NCBI GenBank assembly: GCA_002306315.1
Contig: DBRK01000027.1
Span: forward strand, 5,167 to 38,990
Source: Patescibacteria group bacterium UBA1370
GTDB taxonomy: Bacteria; Patescibacteriota; Microgenomatia; UBA1400; PJMF01
Direction of reading: 5' to 3'
Length of the DNA stretch: 33,824 nt
The position numbers and the translations under genes were made by a program. Below the pieces are notes generated by a model, which saw only the letters and a list, made by a program, of their open reading frames with translations, searched no databases and was not told where the DNA came from. Below are positions 8,561-16,568 of the stretch, one piece after another (within the stretch, counting starts at the first letter, position 1; each line of letters begins with the position of its first letter).

Positions 8561-9622
8561 ATGATCGGGTGGAAGGAATCCTTGCAATTTAACTCTTATT
8601 ACCTCCGGCTAAAATTGGAAGCTCTAAAAGTCAGACTTAGAGAACATTGGCTGAGATATTTTTTAATTCTACTAGGATTGATGCTGGTGGTTTCTGCCGT
8701 GTTGATGGTTATCACCCCCGAGGGGCCAGAACGGACTCCAGTAGAAATCGAAGGAATCGACTCGGGAATCACTAAACCGCCCCAAGGAGTTAATGTCCGC
8801 ATAGATGTTTCTGAAAACGAGCTTGATTTCCCAAAACTATTACCAATTTATTCGGGTGTTCCCGCATATAAATCTGCGGAGAACTATGCTTCCTCTGTGG
8901 CGAACTCGCTCAATCTCAACAGAGGCAACAACGCATATCAGGCTAATACCTGGAGCAATGATCGTGAGGGTCAAACCTTGGTTTTCTATGAACACGATGA
9001 CAAAATGATGTTTATCCAGAGCCAACCAGAAGAAATTGATGGAGTAAGCCGGCCACCAATTAACCCCCAAAACCCAGCTGTAGCAGCTAATGCCTTTTTC
9101 TCTAAGCTAACTGATTATCCCAAACTACAACCAAGGCTGAGCGACGCTGTATATTTATCAGGAGAAGAAACCTTGCCCACGAGCGAAGGGGCTGAAGCCG
9201 CCATCGTTCCTTTTGATTTCGTAATCGATGGCTATAGCACTCATTATGCTGCCTCCCGCTCTACACAAGCCACCATCACTTTTGGTCCTGGTGAAACCAT
9301 AATTAAAGTTGAGTTTTACCCACCACCGCCAAGTCCTCAAAAAGTTGCTGACAAGTCATTGATCCCCTTGTCAAAAGTAAAAGAAAAAATTGAAAACGGC
9401 ATGGTAGAAGTCATTGAGGCCGGCAATGCCACCGGCAGATTTGACATCACTTCCTTAACCTCCCTAACTGTGGACAACATGAGTTTGGAGTACCGCTACT
9501 CACCACAAACTCAAGTTTATTACCCCTACTACCGCATGGGGGCTACCGGCAAAGCCAGTGGTGACTCAACTGCCAACGTCTATCTCACCCTGATCACCCC
9601 GGCAGTAGAAACCTTGCCATAA
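8561..9622 (+). CDS. Single-helix membrane-anchored protein of unknown function, secretion-cluster member
   Basis: I do not recognise this 353-residue protein. It has a basic N-terminus, one strong membrane helix at residues 31-51, and an external domain of about 300 residues. The N-terminus is positively charged before the helix, so the C-terminal domain is predicted to be outside. The external part contains aromatic-rich strands near the C-terminus (YRYS and YYPYYR motifs, about residues 308-326). It starts 16 bases after the previous stop and is probably cotranscribed with it. The ATG at 8561 has no strong Shine-Dalgarno sequence. Its place between the M23/NAGPA protein and PrgI suggests a structural part of the secretion apparatus, perhaps a VirB8-like or periplasmic-facing component, but no motif proves this. 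Confidence 0.8.
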   Translation: MIGWKESLQFNSYYLRLKLEALKVRLREHWLRYFLILLGLMLVVSAVLMVITPEGPERTPVEIEGIDSGITKPPQGVNVRIDVSENELDFPKLLPIYSGVPAYKSAENYASSVANSLNLNRGNNAYQANTWSNDREGQTLVFYEHDDKMMFIQSQPEEIDGVSRPPINPQNPAVAANAFFSKLTDYPKLQPRLSDAVYLSGEETLPTSEGAEAAIVPFDFVIDGYSTHYAASRSTQATITFGPGETIIKVEFYPPPPSPQKVADKSLIPLSKVKEKIENGMVEVIEAGNATGRFDITSLTSLTVDNMSLEYRYSPQTQVYYPYYRMGATGKASGDSTANVYLTLITPAVETLP

Positions 9623-9664
9623 CCACCCAAAATCAACTCGCCCTACTCAGCAACTGCATGCACC

Positions 9665-9693
9665 TGGTATGATTAATGTGATCTAAGGGGGAG
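9665..9693 (+). promoter_or_regulatory. Extended -10 promoter and strong ribosome binding site of prgI
   Basis: TGGTATGAT at 9665-9673 is an extended -10 (TG, one base, TATGAT). A purine-rich AAGGGGGAG at 9685-9693 lies three bases before the ATG at 9697. The predicted leader is about 17 bases. Confidence 0.55.
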
Positions 9694-9696
9694 TTA

Positions 9697-10926
9697 ATGC
9701 GCGAACACCCAATACCGCAAGACATCACCAACTATCGTTTTCATATCATCGGCAGCATGACGCTTAAACAGTTTGCCGAGATTTTTATTGGCGTGATTAT
9801 CGCGGTCTTTTTTTACAGCACAAACCTACCAGATGCAATAAAGTGGCTTTTTATTTTGCTATCCGTTGGTTTGGGCGCCGGCGCAGCTTTCTTGCCGATA
9901 GAAGAGCGGCCGCTCGACCATTGGATTATTACTTTTATCCGTAAAATGTACCAGCCTACCAAGTTTTTTTGGGAGCGTTCACCCACTATTCCCGAACCTT
10001 TCCTATACCAATCATTAGCTGGACAAACTACCTTTGAACCCGAAATCGACCTCAGCCCTGCAAAAAGAGAGCGGATTAAGGAATATTTAGTTTCCGTAAA
10101 TACCCCCTCGGAGTATGTGGGAGACTTCACTGACTGGGAAGCTAGCCGAATTCAGCAAGTTTCCTCATTGTTTGAAACCACACCGACAACTGCTGTTGCC
10201 TCTTCCGCCCCCAAACAAGTGTTAGAAAAACCAAACTTGCAGGTTAGGGTGCGCAGCCTACGCGTCAACACCACGCCGGTCGCAAAAACCCCTAACGAAG
10301 TGACAATTTATTCCCTTTCAAGCGTGGCTGATAACGCACCCATCAAAAAAATCTCATTTGAGAACGCAGCCATAGCCGCCAACCAGTCATTAACAACAAC
10401 GCAACCCCAGCAACCTAAAAATGCCGCCAGCATTGAGGTTGTAAACGCAGCTACCCTTACAGACGTGCCACAAAACACTCCTACAGAAGTATCCACCAAC
10501 ACAGATAATCAACCCACCTCTGCTTCAACCAATTCATTTAAAGATGATGGAGAACCAGCGAATGAGGTGGTATACATGTCTACCACTCCTCAACCAGATC
10601 AAAAACCCGAGACCCCAGTTGCAGAAGCAGCTTTCAACGCCGATCTACCTTTTCCAGATCCGCCTACGGAAGCAAATAAGCTTGTTGGCATGGTGCTCAC
10701 GCCTGACAACCAACTAATCACCAACGCCATTGTGGAAATTCAAAACGCAGAGGGGCAAATTGTCAGGGCAGTAAAAACCAACGCTCTGGGTCAATTTTTT
10801 GTCACTACTCCGCTTAAAAATGGAGACTATGTGGTTTCTGTAGAAAAAAACGGGTTTGCTTTCCAACCAATGTCAATTACTCTCGGCGGATCGCCGGTCG
10901 CCCCATTAGAAATTAGGAGCGCCTAA
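9697..10926 (+). CDS. prgI: PrgI-family (VirB3-like) membrane protein with C-terminal carboxypeptidase-regulatory-like domain
   Basis: The first 95 residues match the PrgI family of type IV secretion proteins: a short N-terminal REHPIPQDI, two membrane helices at about 26-41 and 48-66, and the FLPIEERPLDHW-type segment after helix two. PrgI proteins are usually 100-130 residues and act with VirB4 in the inner-membrane complex. This one is 409 residues: a Ser/Thr/Pro/Asn-rich linker covers about 150-325, and residues 328-409 form a small beta-sandwich of the carboxypeptidase-regulatory/Cna-B kind (KLVGMVLTPDNQ ... GDYVVSVEKNGF). With a helical hairpin and a cytoplasmic N-terminus, the C-domain would be cytoplasmic, which is unusual for such a fold. 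The start is fixed by the strong ribosome binding site. Confidence 0.85.
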   Translation: MREHPIPQDITNYRFHIIGSMTLKQFAEIFIGVIIAVFFYSTNLPDAIKWLFILLSVGLGAGAAFLPIEERPLDHWIITFIRKMYQPTKFFWERSPTIPEPFLYQSLAGQTTFEPEIDLSPAKRERIKEYLVSVNTPSEYVGDFTDWEASRIQQVSSLFETTPTTAVASSAPKQVLEKPNLQVRVRSLRVNTTPVAKTPNEVTIYSLSSVADNAPIKKISFENAAIAANQSLTTTQPQQPKNAASIEVVNAATLTDVPQNTPTEVSTNTDNQPTSASTNSFKDDGEPANEVVYMSTTPQPDQKPETPVAEAAFNADLPFPDPPTEANKLVGMVLTPDNQLITNAIVEIQNAEGQIVRAVKTNALGQFFVTTPLKNGDYVVSVEKNGFAFQPMSITLGGSPVAPLEIRSA

Positions 10927-10996
10927 AGAGGGCTGACCATCGACCGAAAAAGTTTGAGCTTGAACCGATAATATAAACAAACTACTATGAACACAC

Positions 10997-12313
10997 ATGG
11001 CAGATAACAGCATTTCGTCTACCACTCAGCAATATCTCGATATACATGACATCACCAATGATTTGGTAGTCATGAAAGACGGCACTACCTCACTCATTCT
11101 ATCGGTAGACGCCATGAATTTCGGACTTCTGGCTGAAGAAGAACAAGACAGCATTATTTATGCCTATGCCGGGCTGCTCAACTCCTTAAATTATCCCATT
11201 CAAATCCTGGTCCGCTCTCAGACAAAGGACGTTACCAGTTATTTAAGGCGGTTGCAGGAGCAAGAAAACGCCACAGCGTCTCCGGAAAAACGCAGTCGGA
11301 TCATGCGCTACCGCGAATTTGTCAGCAATCTCATCCACGAACGCAATGTTCTTGATAAAAAGTTTTATGTGGTAATTCCAGCCGGGCCGCTAGAGCTCGG
11401 ACTACTCTCGGCTCAAAGCGTCATCCCAGGACAAAAAACCTTTGATGTTACCCAGGTAGAACGCAGTGTTTTGTTGGAAAAAGCCCGCAATATTCTTGAA
11501 CCAAAACGCGATCATCTAATTTCTCAGTTCGCTCGCATTGGTCTTTATTCCCGCCAGCTAGCAACCCAAGAAATTATTCAGCTCTTTTATCTCAGCTACA
11601 ACCCCGAGGCGGCTGAAGGTCAGGAAATTGCCGAAAGCAATAGTTACACCACTCCCCTAGTAAAAGCCAGTTTTGAAGGACGCGCTATGATGAATAGCAA
11701 TTTTACAAACCAATCAGATCAACCAGTTGTGGTTGATGGGGCAACAACTCCCGGAGCGCCTGCGGCCCCAAGCCCAGTACCACCTGTGCAGAACGAGCCA
11801 ACTGCGTCCATAGAACAACCATTGCCTCCGCCAGCACAACCAGCCCCACCAGTACAACCAGCCCCACCAGTACAGCCTGAGCCCCCTGCGTCTCCTGCGC
11901 CTCAGGAAACCCCTGTAGAACCAACCGCGCCAGAAGCATCACCCCAGCCAACACAGGATGCACCCACAACTCAACCAGATCAACCAGAGCCAGTGATTGA
12001 ACAAACACTATATGTGCCTCCTCAAGAAACCGAACTGACTCCAAACCAAGAGCAGCCGGTGCAAAACGCTCCTGCCGGCGACACTGGTGCTCCAACAGCA
12101 AAACCCAACGACGAAGAGGTGGCCAAGGCTCAAACTGAGATAAATCAAACACTGGGAGAAATTGGCGCCGCTCCGGCGGTTCATCCCGCACCTGGGGAAA
12201 AACAGTCCTCACCAGCCCCAGAACCGTCAGTTCAAGAACCACCGGCTCCAGAAAATCAATCAGAAGAAAACAAGACTGACGACGGTTCTATGCCGCCGGT
12301 TGCCGAGATTTAG
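10997..12313 (+). CDS. TraC/VirB4 N-terminal-domain-like protein with proline-rich tail
   Basis: The 438-residue product has a folded N-part (1 to about 235) that resembles the N-terminal domain of VirB4/TraC-type ATPases. It lacks a Walker A motif, so it is not itself an ATPase. Residues about 240-438 are a disordered Pro/Gln/Ala/Glu tail with short QPAPPV repeats. It lies between prgI and a complete VirB4 gene, an arrangement consistent with a separate accessory subunit of the ATPase complex. There is no hydrophobic membrane segment, so it should be cytoplasmic or peripheral. A weak -10-like AT-rich stretch (GATAATATAA, 10967-10976) lies upstream, and no Shine-Dalgarno sequence is evident. 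The domain match is by overall pattern and gene order. Confidence 0.75.
   Translation: MADNSISSTTQQYLDIHDITNDLVVMKDGTTSLILSVDAMNFGLLAEEEQDSIIYAYAGLLNSLNYPIQILVRSQTKDVTSYLRRLQEQENATASPEKRSRIMRYREFVSNLIHERNVLDKKFYVVIPAGPLELGLLSAQSVIPGQKTFDVTQVERSVLLEKARNILEPKRDHLISQFARIGLYSRQLATQEIIQLFYLSYNPEAAEGQEIAESNSYTTPLVKASFEGRAMMNSNFTNQSDQPVVVDGATTPGAPAAPSPVPPVQNEPTASIEQPLPPPAQPAPPVQPAPPVQPEPPASPAPQETPVEPTAPEASPQPTQDAPTTQPDQPEPVIEQTLYVPPQETELTPNQEQPVQNAPAGDTGAPTAKPNDEEVAKAQTEINQTLGEIGAAPAVHPAPGEKQSSPAPEPSVQEPPAPENQSEENKTDDGSMPPVAEI
11836..11871 (+). repeat. Tandem 18-bp repeat encoding QPAPPV
   Basis: Two identical 18-base units (ACAACCAGCCCCACCAGT) lie side by side at 11836-11853 and 11854-11871, followed by a diverged third. 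They encode the Pro-rich tail, and copy number may vary by slippage. Confidence 0.75.
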
Positions 12314-12387
12314 CCGAAATCTAGTAAATACCAATCCGGTATCATCACGGGCAACAACGCTCTTCATCTGCTAAAATGGGTTGGTCT

Positions 12388-12415
12388 TTGATGACCGCCG
12401 GTTTTTCAGTACAAT
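12388..12415 (+). promoter_or_regulatory. Promoter of the virB4-like gene
   Basis: TTGATG (12388-12393) is separated by 16 bases from TACAAT (12410-12415). The predicted start near 12422 gives a leader of about 52 bases before the ATG at 12474. The 160-bp intergenic region holds no other gene. Confidence 0.5.
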
Positions 12416-12473
12416 AGTATGAGGACTGACACCGGCGCGGTTATGCGTTTCCTGCCATTCCAACAATAGCCAG

Positions 12474-14531
12474 ATGCCCAACCTACTAGCAGCCCTACCA
12501 TTTTTAAACAAAGATCAGGATAAGAATGCCTCCGGCACTGCGGCGGAGCAAAATATTAAGCAGCAAACTCTACAAAAACTTAAAGAGTTTTCCAGGGGTT
12601 TAGTTACTATCCAGGATATTATTGCCCCCGAGGCTATCGAGGTTGATTTTACCTACCAAAAAATCAATTCAACCTATACCCGGACATTGTTTATCGCTGG
12701 CTACCCCAGAGCCGTGCCGGCCAACTGGTTGTCGCCGCTTATCAACTTCCCGCATCAAATTAACGTTTCCATGTTTGTATACCCGGTGGACTCAGCGGAA
12801 ATTCTTGATAATCTCAAGCGCAAAATCACCGAAATGGAGGCGGAGATCCAATCCGACCTGCGCGCCGGCAAAATCAGCAACATTAACACTGAGGTGAAAC
12901 TTGAGGATGCGCGCTTTATCCGTGAGGAACTAGCCAAGGGGTCGGAGCGGTTTTTCCAGTTTGGGCTTTATGTGACTATCCAGGCAGACAGCAAAGAGCA
13001 GCTTGATAAAGTGACCAAAGCCATTCAATCAGCTTTAGGTTCGCTATTGATAGTGTCCAAAAAAGCAACGCTGCAGATGGACGAAGGCTTCAAAACCACT
13101 TTGCCCATGGGCAAAGACCTGCTTATGGTCACCCGCAACATGGATACCACTTCCTTGGCCACCACTTTTCCTTTTACTTCGTCTGAACTCACCATGGAGT
13201 CAGGCATCATGTATGGCATCAACGAGCACAATGATTCCCTGGTGATTTTTGACCGTTTCGCTATGGAAAATGCTAACATGGTGGTTTTTGCTAAATCGGG
13301 CGCAGGTAAATCCTACACCGTCAAGCTGGAGATCCTCCGACAGCTCATGTTCGATGCTGAGGTCATCGTTCTTGACCCAGAACATGAATATGAAGAGCTC
13401 TGCAAAGCCGTGGGCGGAGAATACATTAACTTTACGTTTGGGGCTGAAACCAAGATAAACCCTTTTGACCTTTCTAATCTCTATGAAGAAGGCGAAAACG
13501 AACTAGGCCAAAAAATTATCTCACTCCATGGCTTGCTCAAAGTTATGTTAGGCGAAATGACACCTCAGCAAGACGCGCTTCTGGACCGGGCACTGGTGGC
13601 TGCTTACAAAGCCAAGGGTATCACTCCCGACCCCGCTACCCAGATCAACGAGCCGCCTCTAATGGAGGATGTTTATAAGTCTCTAATCGGCATGGAAAAC
13701 AAAGACGCCGACGACATCGCTTCCAGAATGGAAAAATTTATCACTGGCTCTTTCCGGGGAATTTTTGACCAACCTTCAAATCTCAATATTCATAATCAGC
13801 TGACTGTTTTTTCTGTGAAGGAAATGGAAGAAGAATTGCGACCGATTGCCATGTATATCATCCTTGATTTTATTTGGACTAGAATTAAGAAAGACCTGAA
13901 AAAGCGGATTTTAGTCGTTGATGAGGCCTGGTACTTTATGAAACACCGGGATTCAGCATCCTTCTTGCATTCCATGGTCAAAAGAGCCCGTAAGTACTAT
14001 TTGGGTATTACCACCATCACCCAAGATGTTGAGGATTTCCTACACAACGATTTTGGCAAAGCCATTGTCACCAACGCTTCAATTCAGTTCCTGATGAAGC
14101 AGTCGACGGCATCAATTCCGGTTTTGTCGGAAACCTTTTATCTTTCTCAGGGAGAAAGACAGTTGTTGGTGACAGCGGATATTGGTGAAGGCATTTTTTT
14201 CGCCGGGCAAAACCACGTTGCTCTGCGGGTGGTAGCTAGTGACGAAGAACACCAATTGATCACCACCAATCCTGAAGAGCTGTTACGCCGGCAACAAACA
14301 GCGCCCCAAACTATAGTTGAAGAAGCACCTAGGCCTCAGCCTGCATATTACCAGAATCAAACTGAACCACAAGTCAACGCAAATAATGCAGCACCGGATT
14401 CTCCTCAATCTACAACGGAAGAGGTTGTGGTAAAAGCAAGTCCTGAAGAAAACACTCAGGGGCAGCCAGCGCCACAACCAACTCAATACCACGGTCAATA
14501 CACCATTGAAGATTACGAGCCGCCGAAGTAA
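12474..14531 (+). CDS. virB4: VirB4-family type IV secretion ATPase
   Basis: The 685-residue protein is the cytoplasmic ATPase that powers assembly or substrate transfer in type IV systems. Residues about 30-190 form the CagE/TrbE/VirB4 N-terminal domain. The ATPase core has a Walker A SGAGKS at 275-280 and a Walker B ILVVDEAW with D483 and E484. An ITTITQD motif and a conserved KAIVTNAS segment follow. The tail from about residue 600 is Pro/Gln/Glu-rich and probably disordered. The length of the core is normal for the family. There is no Shine-Dalgarno sequence before the ATG. It ends 171 bases before dnaA. No coupling protein (VirD4) or VirB11 is seen nearby, so the substrate (DNA or protein) cannot be told from this window. 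Confidence 0.93.
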   Translation: MPNLLAALPFLNKDQDKNASGTAAEQNIKQQTLQKLKEFSRGLVTIQDIIAPEAIEVDFTYQKINSTYTRTLFIAGYPRAVPANWLSPLINFPHQINVSMFVYPVDSAEILDNLKRKITEMEAEIQSDLRAGKISNINTEVKLEDARFIREELAKGSERFFQFGLYVTIQADSKEQLDKVTKAIQSALGSLLIVSKKATLQMDEGFKTTLPMGKDLLMVTRNMDTTSLATTFPFTSSELTMESGIMYGINEHNDSLVIFDRFAMENANMVVFAKSGAGKSYTVKLEILRQLMFDAEVIVLDPEHEYEELCKAVGGEYINFTFGAETKINPFDLSNLYEEGENELGQKIISLHGLLKVMLGEMTPQQDALLDRALVAAYKAKGITPDPATQINEPPLMEDVYKSLIGMENKDADDIASRMEKFITGSFRGIFDQPSNLNIHNQLTVFSVKEMEEELRPIAMYIILDFIWTRIKKDLKKRILVVDEAWYFMKHRDSASFLHSMVKRARKYYLGITTITQDVEDFLHNDFGKAIVTNASIQFLMKQSTASIPVLSETFYLSQGERQLLVTADIGEGIFFAGQNHVALRVVASDEEHQLITTNPEELLRRQQTAPQTIVEEAPRPQPAYYQNQTEPQVNANNAAPDSPQSTTEEVVVKASPEENTQGQPAPQPTQYHGQYTIEDYEPPK

Positions 14532-14583
14532 GCGTTTTTTCAGCAATATATCAATCTGACTCTGACTATGTTGATTTTCCCAC

Positions 14584-14613
14584 TTGTAAAATGTGGAAAA
14601 CTTTGTGTATAAA
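14584..14613 (+). promoter_or_regulatory. dnaA promoter overlapped by DnaA boxes
   Basis: TTGTAA (14584-14589) and TATAAA (14608-14613) are 18 bases apart. A TTTTCCACA box (minus strand, 14592-14600) lies in the spacer and a perfect TTATACACA box (minus strand, 14604-14612) covers the -10. DnaA bound here would be expected to repress its own gene. Confidence 0.6.
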
Positions 14614-14702
14614 CAAGTACACATTTTTCATAGGATTGTCCTGCCCCGCCTTAAACCTCTGTAGTCCACGATGCACGCGGATGAGGTTTGTTGGAAAAAA
14701 AT

Positions 14703-16277
14703 ATGCAACCCACACCACTACCGTTAGCAGAAACAAAAAAGATATGGCAACAAGCTTGTGCTCACCTACAACTTCAACTTACCCCAGCCGTTTACAGCAC
14801 CTGGATATTATCAAACCCAGTCACCGAAATTGTTTTTGACGATGCCAATAGGGCGTTGGTTACGATTACAAGCCCCACCGCCTTTCACTCCACAAACCTC
14901 AAGAAAAACCTGCACATGCAAATAAAGACAGCGCTGGACAAAGCAACCGGAAGGGACGTTGATATCACTTACCGGGTCGGCGACATCAACGCCGCAACTG
15001 CGACAAACAACCCAAGTACTCATCAGGGATTTCAGCCAATTAACCAAACACTTGCGCCCAGCGCTTTTCAACAGTCGCCGACTGCTTCCATGACTCCACC
15101 CTCCCCAAACCCACAGCCGGCTCCAACACCATCATTTTTTCAACCTTCAAATAACTCAGGAAGCACCGCTTCACCGCGGGTGGAAAATCTTTTCTCTGAA
15201 AGCACCATGCGCTCAGCAGCCGAAGACAGGGTTGAGGCAATTGCTAGGAAGATCGGCTTGCGCACCGACTACACTTTCACCACTTTTGCTGTCTCCACAA
15301 CCAACGAAATGGCGCACGCCGCCGCTACTGCCGTCTCCAACCGGCCCGGCCAGTCATACAACCCCCTGTTTTTGTATGGTGGGGTTGGGGTTGGCAAAAC
15401 CCACTTAATGCACGCAATTGGCAACAATATCCTCCACAATAACCCAAATGTACAGATTATTTATTGCACCGGCGAGGAATTTACCAACGAAATTGTCCAG
15501 GCCATTCAAACCAAAAAAGCCGGTCATTTTAAACGTAAATACCGCAATGCCGACGTGCTGCTCATTGACGACGTACAATTTATTGCTGGTAAAAATGCTG
15601 TTCAGGAAGAATTTTTCCATACCTTTAATGCCCTCACCCAGCAACAAAGCCAAATCGTCCTTACCTCCGACCGGCCGCCACACGAAATAACACTCCTGGA
15701 AGACCGGCTGCGCTCGCGGTTTGAAGCAGGTTTAATGATCGATATTCAACAACCTTCTTTTGAACTGCGGACGGCAATTTTGCTGGTCAAGGCCAAAGCC
15801 ACCAACCTCAATATCCCTATGGAGCTGGCAAAAACCATAGCCTCCCAGGTAGAAAGCGCCCGAAAAATCGAGGGCATCATTACCAGCATTCGCTCGGAGG
15901 TCGAACTCAAGCGCCGGGAAATCACCGACGAACTCATCGCTGACATCCTTAGAGTTGAGGTTCAGGATCGCCGGCCAAAAATTAAGGCAGCCCCGGCTGA
16001 TGTGATCAAAACCGTCGCTAATCACTACCGCCTTAAACAAACTGCTATCAAGGGCAAGCGCCGGGTTAAATCCTTGGTTATGGCCAGACACATCGCTATG
16101 TATCTGCTAAAAACAGAGCTAGACCTGCCGTTGACAGAAATTGGTAAGTGGTTTTCCAACCGCGACCACACCACAGTCCTACATGCAGTAAATAAAATCG
16201 ATGAGGAAATGAGCAAGAATGATTTGATTCAGAGGGATATTTCTGCATTAAGAATGACACTGGCAGCTGGTTCGTAA
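14703..16277 (+). CDS. dnaA: Chromosomal replication initiator protein DnaA
   Basis: DnaA binds DnaA boxes at oriC and opens the duplex to load the helicase. The start is taken at the ATG at 14703, with GGAAA about seven bases upstream; a TTG at 14688 would add five residues. From 14703 the protein has 524 residues. Domain I (about 1-85) is followed by a Pro/Gln/Ser-rich domain II (about 100-165), the AAA+ domain with Walker A GGVGVGKTH (K232) and Walker B LLIDDVQ (D289, D290), and domain IV with the DNA-binding signature DHTTVLHAV (488-496). All expected motifs are intact. DnaA boxes lie both upstream and downstream of the gene. Confidence 0.98.
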   Translation: MQPTPLPLAETKKIWQQACAHLQLQLTPAVYSTWILSNPVTEIVFDDANRALVTITSPTAFHSTNLKKNLHMQIKTALDKATGRDVDITYRVGDINAATATNNPSTHQGFQPINQTLAPSAFQQSPTASMTPPSPNPQPAPTPSFFQPSNNSGSTASPRVENLFSESTMRSAAEDRVEAIARKIGLRTDYTFTTFAVSTTNEMAHAAATAVSNRPGQSYNPLFLYGGVGVGKTHLMHAIGNNILHNNPNVQIIYCTGEEFTNEIVQAIQTKKAGHFKRKYRNADVLLIDDVQFIAGKNAVQEEFFHTFNALTQQQSQIVLTSDRPPHEITLLEDRLRSRFEAGLMIDIQQPSFELRTAILLVKAKATNLNIPMELAKTIASQVESARKIEGIITSIRSEVELKRREITDELIADILRVEVQDRRPKIKAAPADVIKTVANHYRLKQTAIKGKRRVKSLVMARHIAMYLLKTELDLPLTEIGKWFSNRDHTTVLHAVNKIDEEMSKNDLIQRDISALRMTLAAGS

Positions 16278-16295
16278 AGCATGTTTGGCTGGAAA

Positions 16296-16315
16296 TTTTC
16301 CACAATTGTGGAAAA
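16296..16315. repeat. Perfect 20-bp palindrome made of two inverted DnaA boxes
   Basis: TTTTCCACAA is followed directly by its reverse complement TTGTGGAAAA, 18 bases after the dnaA stop codon. It can act as a paired DnaA site. No T-run follows, so it is unlikely to be a terminator. Confidence 0.85.
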
Positions 16316-16563
16316 GATTGTTGAAAGAATGAGGACAGCTATGTGAATAGATGTGAACAAATTTTCGCAAATGGGGATAATACAAAGTAATCACCAATTC
16401 TATTCACCCAAATCCCCAACTGTTTTCTACACCGCATTCAGGTTAAACTTAACACAATATCAACGCGCGCTCGCCAGAGAAAAATATCGAAATAATCCAC
16501 AATAGGCCGCCTCGCCTACTAATACAACAACTAAATATTAATATTTAATAAATAAATTTAGTA
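16296..16563 (+). other. oriC: Predicted chromosomal origin of replication (oriC)
   Basis: The 291-bp dnaA-dnaN gap has no gene. It carries DnaA boxes or near-boxes at 16296-16304 (TTTTCCACA), 16307-16315 (same, inverted), 16342-16350 and 16352-16360 (inverted, TGTGAATAG and TGTGAACAA), 16400-16408 (CTATTCACC), 16423-16431 (TTTTCTACA) and 16493-16501 (TAATCCACA). Next come a GC-rich spacer (16505-16516), triplets CTA CTA ATA CAA CAA CTA (16516-16533) that resemble DnaA-trios, and an AT-only or nearly AT-only stretch (16532-16563) including a 16-base palindrome at 16532-16547. This order matches the basal unwinding module described for Bacillus subtilis oriC. Confidence 0.85.
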
Positions 16564-16568
16564 ACATC

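Noticed and set aside
11703..12242. 179-residue minus-strand frame opposite the proline-rich tail
   Set aside because: It mirrors the Pro/Gln repeats of the plus-strand gene; its Leu/Val-rich repeats follow from the repeat on the other strand, and there is no promoter or ribosome binding site.
15732..16091. 119-residue minus-strand frame inside dnaA
   Set aside because: dnaA is certain over this whole stretch, and the antisense frame has no recognisable features.
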